NCBI GenBank assembly: GCA_013336365.1
Contig: JAAXTT010000099.1
Span: 1 to 5,614, forward strand
DNA: 5,614 nt
Source of the DNA: Peptococcaceae bacterium
GTDB taxonomy: Bacteria > Bacillota > Desulfotomaculia > Desulfotomaculales > Desulfocucumaceae
Direction of reading: 5' to 3'
This document shows, piece after piece, positions 1-5,539 of the stretch (within the stretch, counting starts at the first letter, position 1; every line of letters begins with the position of its first letter). The position numbers and the translations under genes are program-made. Below the pieces are notes generated by a model. That model worked only from the letters and a program-made list of their open reading frames with translations, was not told the DNA's origin and ran no database searches.

Positions 1-57
1 GTTTTAGAGGAATACCACGAGACACTTATGAAGCATCTTTCAGAGAAGAACCAGTAA
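1..57 (+). CDS. Possible 3' end of an upstream gene (partial)
   Basis: Frame 1 is open from the window edge to a TAA at 55-57 and gives an 18-residue charged tail that begins VLEEYHETL and ends SEKNQ. It is too short to assign a family. The case for it is position: the stop falls 4 nt before a perfect inverted repeat that could end transcription, and the next gene runs in the same direction. Frame 3 is also open, to a TAA at 69-71, but that stop lies inside the left arm of the repeat, so frame 1 is preferred. Only sequence to the left of the window can settle it. Confidence 0.4.
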   Translation, partial: VLEEYHETLMKHLSEKNQ

Positions 58-61
58 AGCC

Positions 62-110
62 AATATTATAACTACCAATTGTTAATTATGCAATTGGTAG
101 TTATAATATT
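62..110. repeat. Perfect 20-bp inverted repeat (AT-rich hairpin)
   Basis: The left arm (62-81) and right arm (91-110) are exact reverse complements of 20 bp around a 9-nt loop (82-90). The element is AT-rich with a short ACTACC/GGTAGT core. No long T-run follows, so it is not a textbook intrinsic terminator, although the right arm itself ends in an AU-rich stretch. It lies between a possible upstream stop codon and the next gene. It may terminate the upstream transcript, serve as an operator overlapping the promoter described separately, or both. Confidence 0.8.
79..107 (+). promoter_or_regulatory. Predicted sigma-A-type promoter for the 150-527 gene
   Basis: A -35 box TTGTTA (79-84, 4 of 6 consensus bases) and a perfect -10 box TATAAT (102-107) are separated by the ideal 17 nt. 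Transcription would start near 113-115, leaving a leader of about 35 nt before the ATG at 150. Both boxes lie inside the inverted repeat: the -35 spans the end of the left arm and the loop, and the -10 is in the right arm. This is a prediction from consensus only. Confidence 0.6.
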
Positions 111-149
111 ATTGAGTTGTTGATTACAATTTTGCAAAGGTGATTACTT

Positions 150-527
150 ATGACAATAAAAAAAGACATACTTGCCATACTGGTTGGCTTGATTATATCC
201 ACTATAATTTTTGGTTCTATTTATACTGTGAAATTAACCGCTCCGGATAATGCAGTTGTATACCTTGATACAACTGCCAAGATATACTATGCTCCCCCTT
301 ATGTTGAAAACAATCCCCAGGGAAAGCTGGCTGTTAAACTGGAAACCCTCACAGCCTCAACCCTGTCCCAAGCAAAAAAGCTGGGTTTTACCCCGGATCA
401 GGGTAGCGCTGAAAATGGTTATTATAAACAAAATTATCGCTCCCTTACCAGCTATTTGCTTGAAAAAATGAATTTCACCAAACCCCTGCCCATGAGATGG
501 ACTGAGGAAGGCTCCTGGAATTGGTAA
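150..527 (+). CDS. Small membrane-anchored protein of unknown function
   Basis: The 125-residue product is not recognised. Residues 1-6 are short and basic (MTIKKD). Residues 7-24 are a hydrophobic segment (ILAILVGLIISTIIFGSI), followed by a polar, mainly soluble remainder with many aromatic residues (YYAPPYV, NGYYKQNY, ending GSWNW). This predicts a single N-terminal membrane anchor or uncleaved signal, with about 100 residues outside the membrane; there is no Cys lipobox. The start is supported by AAAGGTGAT (136-144), whose GGTGAT ends 5 nt before the ATG. A consensus promoter lies upstream and a strong terminator begins 8 nt after the stop, so it is probably transcribed on its own. It faces the thiamine operon convergently, and nothing ties it to that pathway. 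The gene looks real, with an unknown role. Confidence 0.75.
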   Translation: MTIKKDILAILVGLIISTIIFGSIYTVKLTAPDNAVVYLDTTAKIYYAPPYVENNPQGKLAVKLETLTASTLSQAKKLGFTPDQGSAENGYYKQNYRSLTSYLLEKMNFTKPLPMRWTEEGSWNW

Positions 528-534
528 AATAACC

Positions 535-580
535 AATAAGGCCCTAAGCACAAACTACAGTGCCAAGGGCCTTATTATTT
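535..580. terminator. Bidirectional rho-independent terminator between convergent genes
   Basis: An 11-bp stem (535-545 with 566-576, core AAGGCCCT/AGGGCCTT) is capped, after a small internal loop, by a further 4-bp GCAC/GTGC stem (548-551 with 560-563) and an 8-nt loop. On the + strand the right arm runs into TTATTATTT, a usable U-rich tail, just after the stop of the small membrane-protein gene. The flanking AATAA/TTATT symmetry also gives a short U-rich end on the - strand. It could therefore stop transcripts from the thiamine operon about 200 nt beyond thiC, where no better terminator is visible. Confidence 0.85.
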
Positions 581-776
581 ATAAATATGAGGTACTGAAT
601 ATTTGCTATGCACCACGTTATATGGCTATCCCATGTAAATACAAATCTAAAGCTAAAAACCGGTCTCTTTTAAAAAAATTCACATTCAAAGGGAGACTTT
701 GCCATGTAAAAAAAGTTAGAATTCAATTATATAAAAACCTCTCTAAAAATATTTTTTATACAACCTGAATTTTTAA
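577..776. other. AT-rich intergenic stretch, no gene seen
   Basis: About 200 nt separate the terminator from the thiC stop. No convincing open reading frame with a ribosome binding site is present on either strand. Weak features only: a 9-bp imperfect hairpin on the + strand (663-671 with 689-697, including two G-U pairs), a direct repeat CCATGTAAA at 631-639 and 702-710, and several A/T-only inverted repeats near 735-765. The stretch probably forms a long 3' untranslated region of the thiamine operon. Confidence 0.6.
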
Positions 777-2087
777 CTATAAAATATCAATATGCTCTCC
801 TGCAAGCGCTTTATTCATACTTCTTATTGCACAAAACTTTCCACACATAGAACAGGTATCTTCATGCTGGGGTTTTCTTTTATTGTAAATTCTCTTGGCT
901 GTTTCCGGATCTATGGCACACTCCCACTGTGCTTCCCAATCAAAGGCTCTTCTTGCATCCGCCATTTTGTCGTCAATATCTCTTGCTCCCCTCACACCCT
1001 TGGCAATATCTGCTGCATGGGCAGCAATTTTTGAGGCAATGATGCCCTGCCTTACATCCTCTAAATTAGGTAGGGCAAGGTGTTCTGCAGGTGTCACATA
1101 GCATAAAAAGGCTGCCCCGGCTGCAGCTGCAATAGCTCCTCCGATTGCAGCTGTAATATGGTCATAGCCAGGTGCAATATCTGTTACCAACGGCCCTAAA
1201 ACATAAAACGGCGCTCCATTGCATATGGTCTCTTGTATTTTCATATTAGCAGCAATCTGGTCTATAGGCATATGTCCCGGTCCTTCCACCATTACCTGGA
1301 CATCTTTTTCCCAAGCCCTCTTAGTAAGTTCTCCGAGACGTACAAGTTCTTCAATCTGACAAACATCTGAAGCATCTGCAAGGCATCCCGGTCTGCAGGC
1401 ATCTCCTAATGATATTGTCACATCATACTCCCGGCAAATATCCAGAATTTCGTCATAGTACTCATAGAAGGGATTTTCTTCCCCTGTCATAGACATCCAT
1501 GCAAATATTAAAGAGCCACCTCTTGATACAATATTCAATTTTCTTTTATGCTTCCTAATCTGCTCTATGCTTTTTCTCGTGATACCACAGTGCAAGGTAA
1601 CAAAATCAACTCCATCTTCTGCATGAAGTCTTACCACATCAATAAAATCTTTTGCTGTAAGGGTATTTAAATCTCTTTGATAGTGAATAACAGAATCGTA
1701 TACTGGAACAGTTCCTATCATAGCCGGACATTCCGATATTAGCTTTCTGCGGAAAGGAATGGTATCTCCATGTGATGATAGATCCATTATTGCATGTGCT
1801 CCCATTTTGACAGCTTCCATGACCTTTTGCATTTCCCCATCACAATCCTTATAGTCTTTAGAAACACCCAGATTTACATTTATCTTTGTCTTTAACATAG
1901 AACCCACAGCCTGTGGGTCGAGGAATTTATGATTTTTATTTGCACATATTACCACTTTACCATCTGCCACCAAGGGCATTAACTCCTCAATGGTCATGTG
2001 CTCCTTTTCGGCTACTTTTTTCAGCTCTTCAGTAATAATTCCTCTTCTTGCTGCAGACATCTGCGTTGTATATTCTCTCATTGTCAT
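777..2087 (-). CDS. thiC: Phosphomethylpyrimidine (HMP-P) synthase ThiC
   Basis: ThiC is a cytoplasmic radical-SAM enzyme that rearranges the purine intermediate 5-aminoimidazole ribotide into HMP phosphate, the pyrimidine half of thiamine. Family motifs in the 436-residue product include TLHCG (164-168), VSRGGS (187-192), SLGDACRPG (226-234), EGPGH (268-272), DIAPGYDH (303-310) and TPAEHLALP (332-340). In the family, conserved histidines of the last third are metal ligands. The C-terminal Fe-S motif CSMCGKFC has Cys412, Cys415 and Cys419, giving CX2CX3C rather than the textbook CX2CX4C. The protein is the short form, lacking the N-terminal extension of the roughly 630-residue E. coli enzyme. 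Its ATG overlaps the thiD stop as ATGA, 4 nt after AGGAGG. A second ATG two codons on (2081), 10 nt from the same site, could also serve. It is the last gene of the operon. Confidence 0.97.
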   Translation of the reverse strand: MTMREYTTQMSAARRGIITEELKKVAEKEHMTIEELMPLVADGKVVICANKNHKFLDPQAVGSMLKTKINVNLGVSKDYKDCDGEMQKVMEAVKMGAHAIMDLSSHGDTIPFRRKLISECPAMIGTVPVYDSVIHYQRDLNTLTAKDFIDVVRLHAEDGVDFVTLHCGITRKSIEQIRKHKRKLNIVSRGGSLIFAWMSMTGEENPFYEYYDEILDICREYDVTISLGDACRPGCLADASDVCQIEELVRLGELTKRAWEKDVQVMVEGPGHMPIDQIAANMKIQETICNGAPFYVLGPLVTDIAPGYDHITAAIGGAIAAAAGAAFLCYVTPAEHLALPNLEDVRQGIIASKIAAHAADIAKGVRGARDIDDKMADARRAFDWEAQWECAIDPETAKRIYNKRKPQHEDTCSMCGKFCAIRSMNKALAGEHIDIL

Positions 2088-2878
2088 TCATCCTCCTTAT
2101 TGATATTCCATGCATGATTAAGTGGTCCATTTCCTTTTCCCAGATCAAGCATTGCCCTCAATGAACCTGATACATATTTCTTCGCCAATTTTATAGACAT
2201 TTCCAGATCCATGCCCTTAGCAAGACCTGAAGTGATAGCACTAGATAAAGTACACCCGGTTCCATGGGTATTTTCATTGTCAATTCTCTCTCCTATAAAC
2301 CAACGATAATTATGATTCCAATATAATAAATCATTGGAATCGTTAATACTATGTCCACCCTTGCAAAGAACAGCACACCCGTATTCATTACTGAGAATTC
2401 TCGTCGCTTCAATCATATCCGACTCAGTTACAATGTTTATTCCGGATAGTGCCGATGCTTCAGGAATATTCGGCGTCAATAAAATAGCCTGTGGAAACAA
2501 ACAGTTTTGCAAATCTTCTATGGCCTGATTTTGAATAAGCCTTGAACCACTAGTGGAAATCATTACCGGATCCACAACAATATTTTTTGCATTATAAAAT
2601 TTGAGTTTTTCTGATAAGGTCTCAATCAATCCAGATGATGAAACCATGCCAATCTTAACTGCATCTGGATAGATATCAGTAAAAATACTATCCAACTGTT
2701 TGCCCAAAAATTCTGAAGTAACCTCCATAATCCCTGTTATGCTAGTTGTATTCTGAGCAGTAAGTGCAGTTACTGCACTCATGGCATATACACCATTTGC
2801 AGTCATTGTTTTTATATCCGCCTGGATGCCGGCGCCTCCACAGGAGTCACTTCCCGCGACTGTTAATGCTGTTTTCAT
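2084..2878 (-). CDS. thiD: Hydroxymethylpyrimidine/phosphomethylpyrimidine kinase ThiD
   Basis: ThiD is a cytoplasmic ribokinase-fold enzyme that phosphorylates HMP to HMP-P and then to HMP-PP, the substrate of ThiE. The 264-residue product has the full family length. It shows AGSDSCGGAGIQADIKT (8-24; the first C replaces the more usual G), VDPVM (102-106), LTPN (134-137), KGGH (173-176), the anion-hole/catalytic motif THGTGC (204-209, with Cys209 as the expected catalytic residue) and the typical C-terminal GPLNH (251-255). A GGAG site (2885-2888) lies 6 nt before the ATG. The gene overlaps thiC by 4 nt, suggesting coupled translation, and so links the product of ThiC directly to ThiE. A 94-nt gap separates it from the HAD gene upstream. 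A 120-nt sample of this gene (2281-2400) is about 34% GC by hand count, lower than thiM. Confidence 0.97.
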   Translation of the reverse strand: MKTALTVAGSDSCGGAGIQADIKTMTANGVYAMSAVTALTAQNTTSITGIMEVTSEFLGKQLDSIFTDIYPDAVKIGMVSSSGLIETLSEKLKFYNAKNIVVDPVMISTSGSRLIQNQAIEDLQNCLFPQAILLTPNIPEASALSGINIVTESDMIEATRILSNEYGCAVLCKGGHSINDSNDLLYWNHNYRWFIGERIDNENTHGTGCTLSSAITSGLAKGMDLEMSIKLAKKYVSGSLRAMLDLGKGNGPLNHAWNINKEDE

Positions 2879-2972
2879 TCTTCACTCCATTCTGCTGATA
2901 TCCAACTTCCTTTAGCATTAATTTTATATAATGACAAAAGTTGGTGCCTCAATCTGTCGCTTTTTACAAGCT
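2879..2972 (-). promoter_or_regulatory. Gap before thiD with a weak candidate internal promoter
   Basis: This is the largest gap in the operon. On the - strand a TTGAGG -35-like box (2947-2952) sits 18 nt from a TATAAA -10-like box (2923-2928). A 7-bp inverted repeat, CCAACTT (2938-2944) and AAGTTGG (2902-2908), encloses the -10 region and lies before the thiD ribosome binding site. The -35 is a poor match and AT-rich DNA yields such boxes by chance. The sequence is compatible with a secondary promoter for thiD-thiC but does not prove one. Confidence 0.3.
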
Positions 2973-3632
2973 CTATAAATATACTTTTTCTAAAAAAGCA
3001 TCTAAATTATCCAGCTTTTTCAAATAAATATCGCTAATTATCCTTATCTCCTTCAAATCCGCTATGCTGGAAGCATCATATATCCCGACTGTCCGGAAAC
3101 CAGCATTTTTTGCTGTTTGAATAGCATACAGAGCATCTTCAAAAACCCATGTATCCTTCGAAAGTGTTTCCATATACTCAGCTGCTGCAAGATAGATATC
3201 CGGCTGCTCTTTGCCAGCACCTATTTCCGTGCATGTAAATATCCTCTCAAAAAAATGCATCACATTCAGTCTTTCCAAGGCGCTTTCCACGACATGTCTA
3301 TCGCTGGATGTTGCCGCCACTATTTTAATGCCGGCACCTTGCATGCCTTTTAAAAACTGCCCCACACCCGCCTTTAATTGAATCTGATAAAGATAATGAT
3401 CTTCAATGGTGCAATTGATTCCAGCCATAATCACTTCCGCATCTATTTGAAGACAGTATCTATTCTTTAAAAATTCCGCGCCGTTTCTCATACTCATGGG
3501 AAACATGATTTTGCCAAGTCCGGGGGCTGCCTCTATCCCCATACTGTTTAAATATATTTCACCTGCCTTATTCCAGATAGGCATGGAATCCAGGACAGTT
3601 CCATCTAGGTCAAAGATTGCTCCTAGAATCAT
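2973..3632 (-). CDS. HAD-superfamily phosphatase (beta-phosphoglucomutase-like) in thiamine operon
   Basis: The 219-residue product has all four HAD motifs: DLDGTVLD (8-15, nucleophile Asp8 and acid/base Asp10), the motif II region AATSS (106-110), Lys141 of GKEQPDIY, and VFEDA (163-167, metal-binding Glu165/Asp166). A helical C1-type cap lies between motifs I and II (about 16-90), as in the PgmB/YniC-like class of small-molecule phosphatases. The substrate cannot be read from sequence. Its position between thiE and thiD suggests a phosphorylated thiamine compound, perhaps dephosphorylation of thiamine phosphate for a pyrophosphokinase route, or hydrolysis of damaged or excess intermediates. 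The reading frame extends upstream into thiE, but that part is out of frame with ThiE and has no HAD similarity. The start is placed at ATG 3632, with TTG at 3635 as an alternative. The gene lies 49 nt after thiE and 94 nt before thiD. Confidence 0.88.
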   Translation of the reverse strand: MILGAIFDLDGTVLDSMPIWNKAGEIYLNSMGIEAAPGLGKIMFPMSMRNGAEFLKNRYCLQIDAEVIMAGINCTIEDHYLYQIQLKAGVGQFLKGMQGAGIKIVAATSSDRHVVESALERLNVMHFFERIFTCTEIGAGKEQPDIYLAAAEYMETLSKDTWVFEDALYAIQTAKNAGFRTVGIYDASSIADLKEIRIISDIYLKKLDNLDAFLEKVYL

Positions 3633-3640
3633 CAATCTCG

Positions 3641-3657
3641 CCTTGCTCCCTCCTCCT
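3641..3657 (-). promoter_or_regulatory. Purine-rich ribosome binding region of the HAD gene
   Basis: On the - strand AGGAGGA (3651-3657), GGGAG (3646-3650) and AAGG (3641-3644) form a run of possible Shine-Dalgarno sites. The strongest, AGGAGG, is far from the ATG at 3632 (about 19 nt). GGGAG is 10 nt from TTG 3635 and 13 nt from the ATG, and AAGG is 8 nt from the ATG. The site supports a start at 3632-3635 rather than in the longer upstream frame, but does not decide between ATG and TTG. Confidence 0.55.
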
Positions 3658-3681
3658 GCGTAAATAGATAAATTATTCGAT

Positions 3682-4398
3682 TTATTTGATGCTTTGGCTG
3701 GACCTATAACGTTTCCAGGTATTAACCAAATTAACGGCTGCAAACTTCGGGTCATCAACCTCAGATACAGCGGACACGACAAAGAAACCATCAACTCCGG
3801 TTTGGGCAAGAAAAGGTATATCAACAAGCTTGACACCGCCACCAACTACGACTGGAATCGGGCTGAGCTTGACAAACTCAGCTATGTCAGCAAAACTCCT
3901 GGTGACCATTTTCCCATCCCAATCGAGCCCACAGTCCGGTTTCGTTTGCGTTTCATGCAGTGGTCCAACACCAAAGTAGTCAATCTGACTGACATCCACT
4001 GTTTTGACATACTTGAATAATTCATGGGTAGTAGCTGATAGTCCAACGATTGAATCTTTGCCTAAATATTCCCTACAAATTTCAACCGGTATGTCTGATT
4101 GTCCGACGTGGATTCCATCAACTTTTATCCCTAGTCTTCTCGCTGCCAAGACAACGTCAAGGCGGTCATCCACGAGCAAAGCAACTTTATCTGACTTACC
4201 TGCTTGGTCTATTACCTCAGCGGCCTGACGGGTTATCTCAATCAACTCGAATGCCGAGGCTACCTTTGAACGAATTTGCACACATGTAAACCCAGCCTCA
4301 ACCGCATCTTTAATGATTGGAATAACGAGCCGCCCTTTTGTATTTTCAGGACCCACAACAAAGTATGCTGAGATATCAAGTTTTTTTTGGCTGCTCAT
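3682..4398 (-). CDS. thiE: Thiamine phosphate synthase ThiE (divergent)
   Basis: ThiE is a cytoplasmic TIM-barrel enzyme that couples HMP-PP with hydroxyethylthiazole phosphate to give thiamine phosphate and pyrophosphate. The 238 residues are slightly longer than the usual 210-220. Recognisable motifs are VQIRSK (40-45), LLVDDRLD (74-81), GIHVGQSDIP (95-104), VGLSATTHEL (118-127), DYFGVGPLHETQTKPD (140-155), VVVGGGV (183-189) and FFVVSAV (205-211). Several differ from the common forms: QLREK/QYRDK has become QIRSK, the Asn of the NDR(V)D metal/phosphate site is Asp77, and AIGGI has become VVGGGV. The fold and most phosphate-binding features are kept, so ThiE activity is still the best call. 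The gene starts 1 nt after the DUF77 stop. Its ribosome binding site GGGAGGA overlaps the last codons of that gene, suggesting coupled translation. Confidence 0.92.
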   Translation of the reverse strand: MSSQKKLDISAYFVVGPENTKGRLVIPIIKDAVEAGFTCVQIRSKVASAFELIEITRQAAEVIDQAGKSDKVALLVDDRLDVVLAARRLGIKVDGIHVGQSDIPVEICREYLGKDSIVGLSATTHELFKYVKTVDVSQIDYFGVGPLHETQTKPDCGLDWDGKMVTRSFADIAEFVKLSPIPVVVGGGVKLVDIPFLAQTGVDGFFVVSAVSEVDDPKFAAVNLVNTWKRYRSSQSIK

Positions 4399-4399
4399 T

Positions 4400-4699
4400 T
4401 TATCCTCCCAAAATTTCGTTAACTTTATCGACTTTTGTTTTCATCATATTTCTAAACCCGGGGCGTACATCAGCCTTTAGAACAACCTCAGTACGAATAC
4501 CTTTTTCAGCAAGGACAAACGTTGCATCTTTTACAACCTTCATCACATCATCCCACTCACCTTCAAGCTCTGTGAACATGGAAGTCGTATTATAGGGCAA
4601 GCCTGACTCACGAATTATTTTTATGACTTCGGCAATTTTAGGCGCAAGCTCATCACCTACACCGAAAGGTGCTATTGCAACTGCAATTAGTGTATTCAT
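4400..4699 (-). CDS. Thiamine-binding protein, MTH1187/YkoF (DUF77) family
   Basis: The 99-residue product matches the small MTH1187/YqgV-type family (Pfam Thiamine_BP), soluble ferredoxin-like proteins that oligomerise and, in related YkoF, bind thiamine or HMP. The signature region runs from ESGLPYNTTSMFTELEG (31-47) through WDDVMKVVKDA (49-59) to the final strand and helix, RTEVVLKADVRPG (69-81) and the KVDKVNEIL helix (89-97). No catalytic residues or signal peptide are visible, so it is probably a cytoplasmic binding or carrier protein. It sits between thiM and thiE, 3 nt after the thiM stop and 1 nt before the thiE start. A strong AGGAGG site (4708-4713) lies 8 nt from its ATG, inside the end of thiM. 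The placement supports a thiamine-related ligand. Whether it buffers thiamine or HMP, delivers a substrate or regulates an enzyme is not shown. Confidence 0.9.
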   Translation of the reverse strand: MNTLIAVAIAPFGVGDELAPKIAEVIKIIRESGLPYNTTSMFTELEGEWDDVMKVVKDATFVLAEKGIRTEVVLKADVRPGFRNMMKTKVDKVNEILGG

Positions 4700-4702
4700 A
4701 GA

Positions 4703-5539
4703 TTAAACCTCCTCAATATCAAATGGATTGTTAGAAATATCCATTGCGGTTGCTTTATACAATTCATCGAGAAACTGTATTTGAAAACTTCCAGGACCCT
4801 CCACCTTATTTTCAGTGCGCTTTCCAGCTAAATTGTACACCGCAGTAGCAGTAAGCGCCGCAATAAAAGGCGAGGCGGCCGTTGCATAGACTGCGACTGC
4901 TCCGCCCAGTGAACAGCCTGACCCGGTAATTTTCTCCATAAAGTGTGATCCTCCATAAGAAAAGGCTACTAGATCACTGGAGGCTATTAAATCAGTTTTG
5001 CCCGATACAGCAACAGCCCCACCTGTCCACCTGGCTAGTGCGACAGCTGCAGCCTTTGCTACACTTACCGAATCTGTAGAATCAACACCACGAACATTGG
5101 ATACCTCCACACCACCCTCCAACCCCCACAAACCAGCCAATGCAATAATTTCAGAGGCGTTCCCTCTGATCACAGATGGTTTATACTCTTTAAACTGTCG
5201 CAACAACTGAGTTCTCAGCATACCAATACCAACTGCGACCGGATCAAGGACCCATGGCTTTCTTGTCTCGTGCAATACTTTTACAGTGCGAGGTAAAGTC
5301 TGTTCATAAATCGGATGAAGTGTGCCAACATTTATATAGGTTGCTCCTCCGACCTTTGCCAAAAATTCACCCTCATCAGGCAAATAAACCATAGCAGCGG
5401 ACCCTCCGATGGCAAGCTGTGCATTAGCCACAAAATTGATCGTTACTGTATTAGTAATAGACCCAGCCATCGGATTTGTCCGCCTCACAGTTTCAACAGT
5501 TTGAATCATTTGGTTTTGAATTTCCTTTTTATTGATCAT
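4703..5539 (-). CDS. thiM: Hydroxyethylthiazole kinase ThiM (divergent)
   Basis: ThiM is a cytoplasmic ribokinase-fold enzyme that phosphorylates salvaged 4-methyl-5-(2-hydroxyethyl)thiazole for use by ThiE. The 278 residues show SITNTVTINFVAN (27-39), LAIGGSAAM (42-50), INVGTLH (69-75), WVLDPVAVG (96-104), VIRGNASEI (123-131), GVDSTDSV (151-158) and the ATP-site/catalytic ITGSGCSLGG (204-213, with Cys209). Two substrate-side motifs depart from the usual forms: H(C/S)ITN has become GSITN, so the His is missing, and GASPVM has become GGSAAM. The last 15 residues (MDISNNPFDIEEV at the end) form an acidic tail. The ATG lies 8 nt after AAAGGAAG (5548-5555). It is the first gene of the operon, behind a leader terminator typical of TPP-riboswitch control. 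A sample at 5041-5160 is about 50% GC by hand count, higher than thiD. Confidence 0.95.
   Translation of the reverse strand: MINKKEIQNQMIQTVETVRRTNPMAGSITNTVTINFVANAQLAIGGSAAMVYLPDEGEFLAKVGGATYINVGTLHPIYEQTLPRTVKVLHETRKPWVLDPVAVGIGMLRTQLLRQFKEYKPSVIRGNASEIIALAGLWGLEGGVEVSNVRGVDSTDSVSVAKAAAVALARWTGGAVAVSGKTDLIASSDLVAFSYGGSHFMEKITGSGCSLGGAVAVYATAASPFIAALTATAVYNLAGKRTENKVEGPGSFQIQFLDELYKATAMDISNNPFDIEEV

Noticed and set aside
62..110. The inverted repeat as a CRISPR unit, transposon end or attachment site
   Set aside because: There is a single copy, with no spacer array, transposase, integrase or target duplication nearby.
631..710. Direct repeat CCATGTAAA as a regulatory or mobile-element signature
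   Set aside because: Two 9-bp copies in AT-rich DNA 71 nt apart are weak evidence, and nothing else supports it.
792..1101. Rightward open frames opposite thiC
   Set aside because: They are antisense shadows of a clearly conserved gene and show no supporting motif.
3633..3845. A 71-codon upstream extension of the HAD reading frame, starting at ATG 3845
   Set aside because: It lies out of frame inside thiE, has no HAD similarity, and the DLDGT motif falls at its usual N-terminal place only with the start at 3632-3635.
3694..4289. Rightward open frames opposite thiE
   Set aside because: They overlap a conserved gene on the other strand, give no recognisable protein, and arise from its codon structure.
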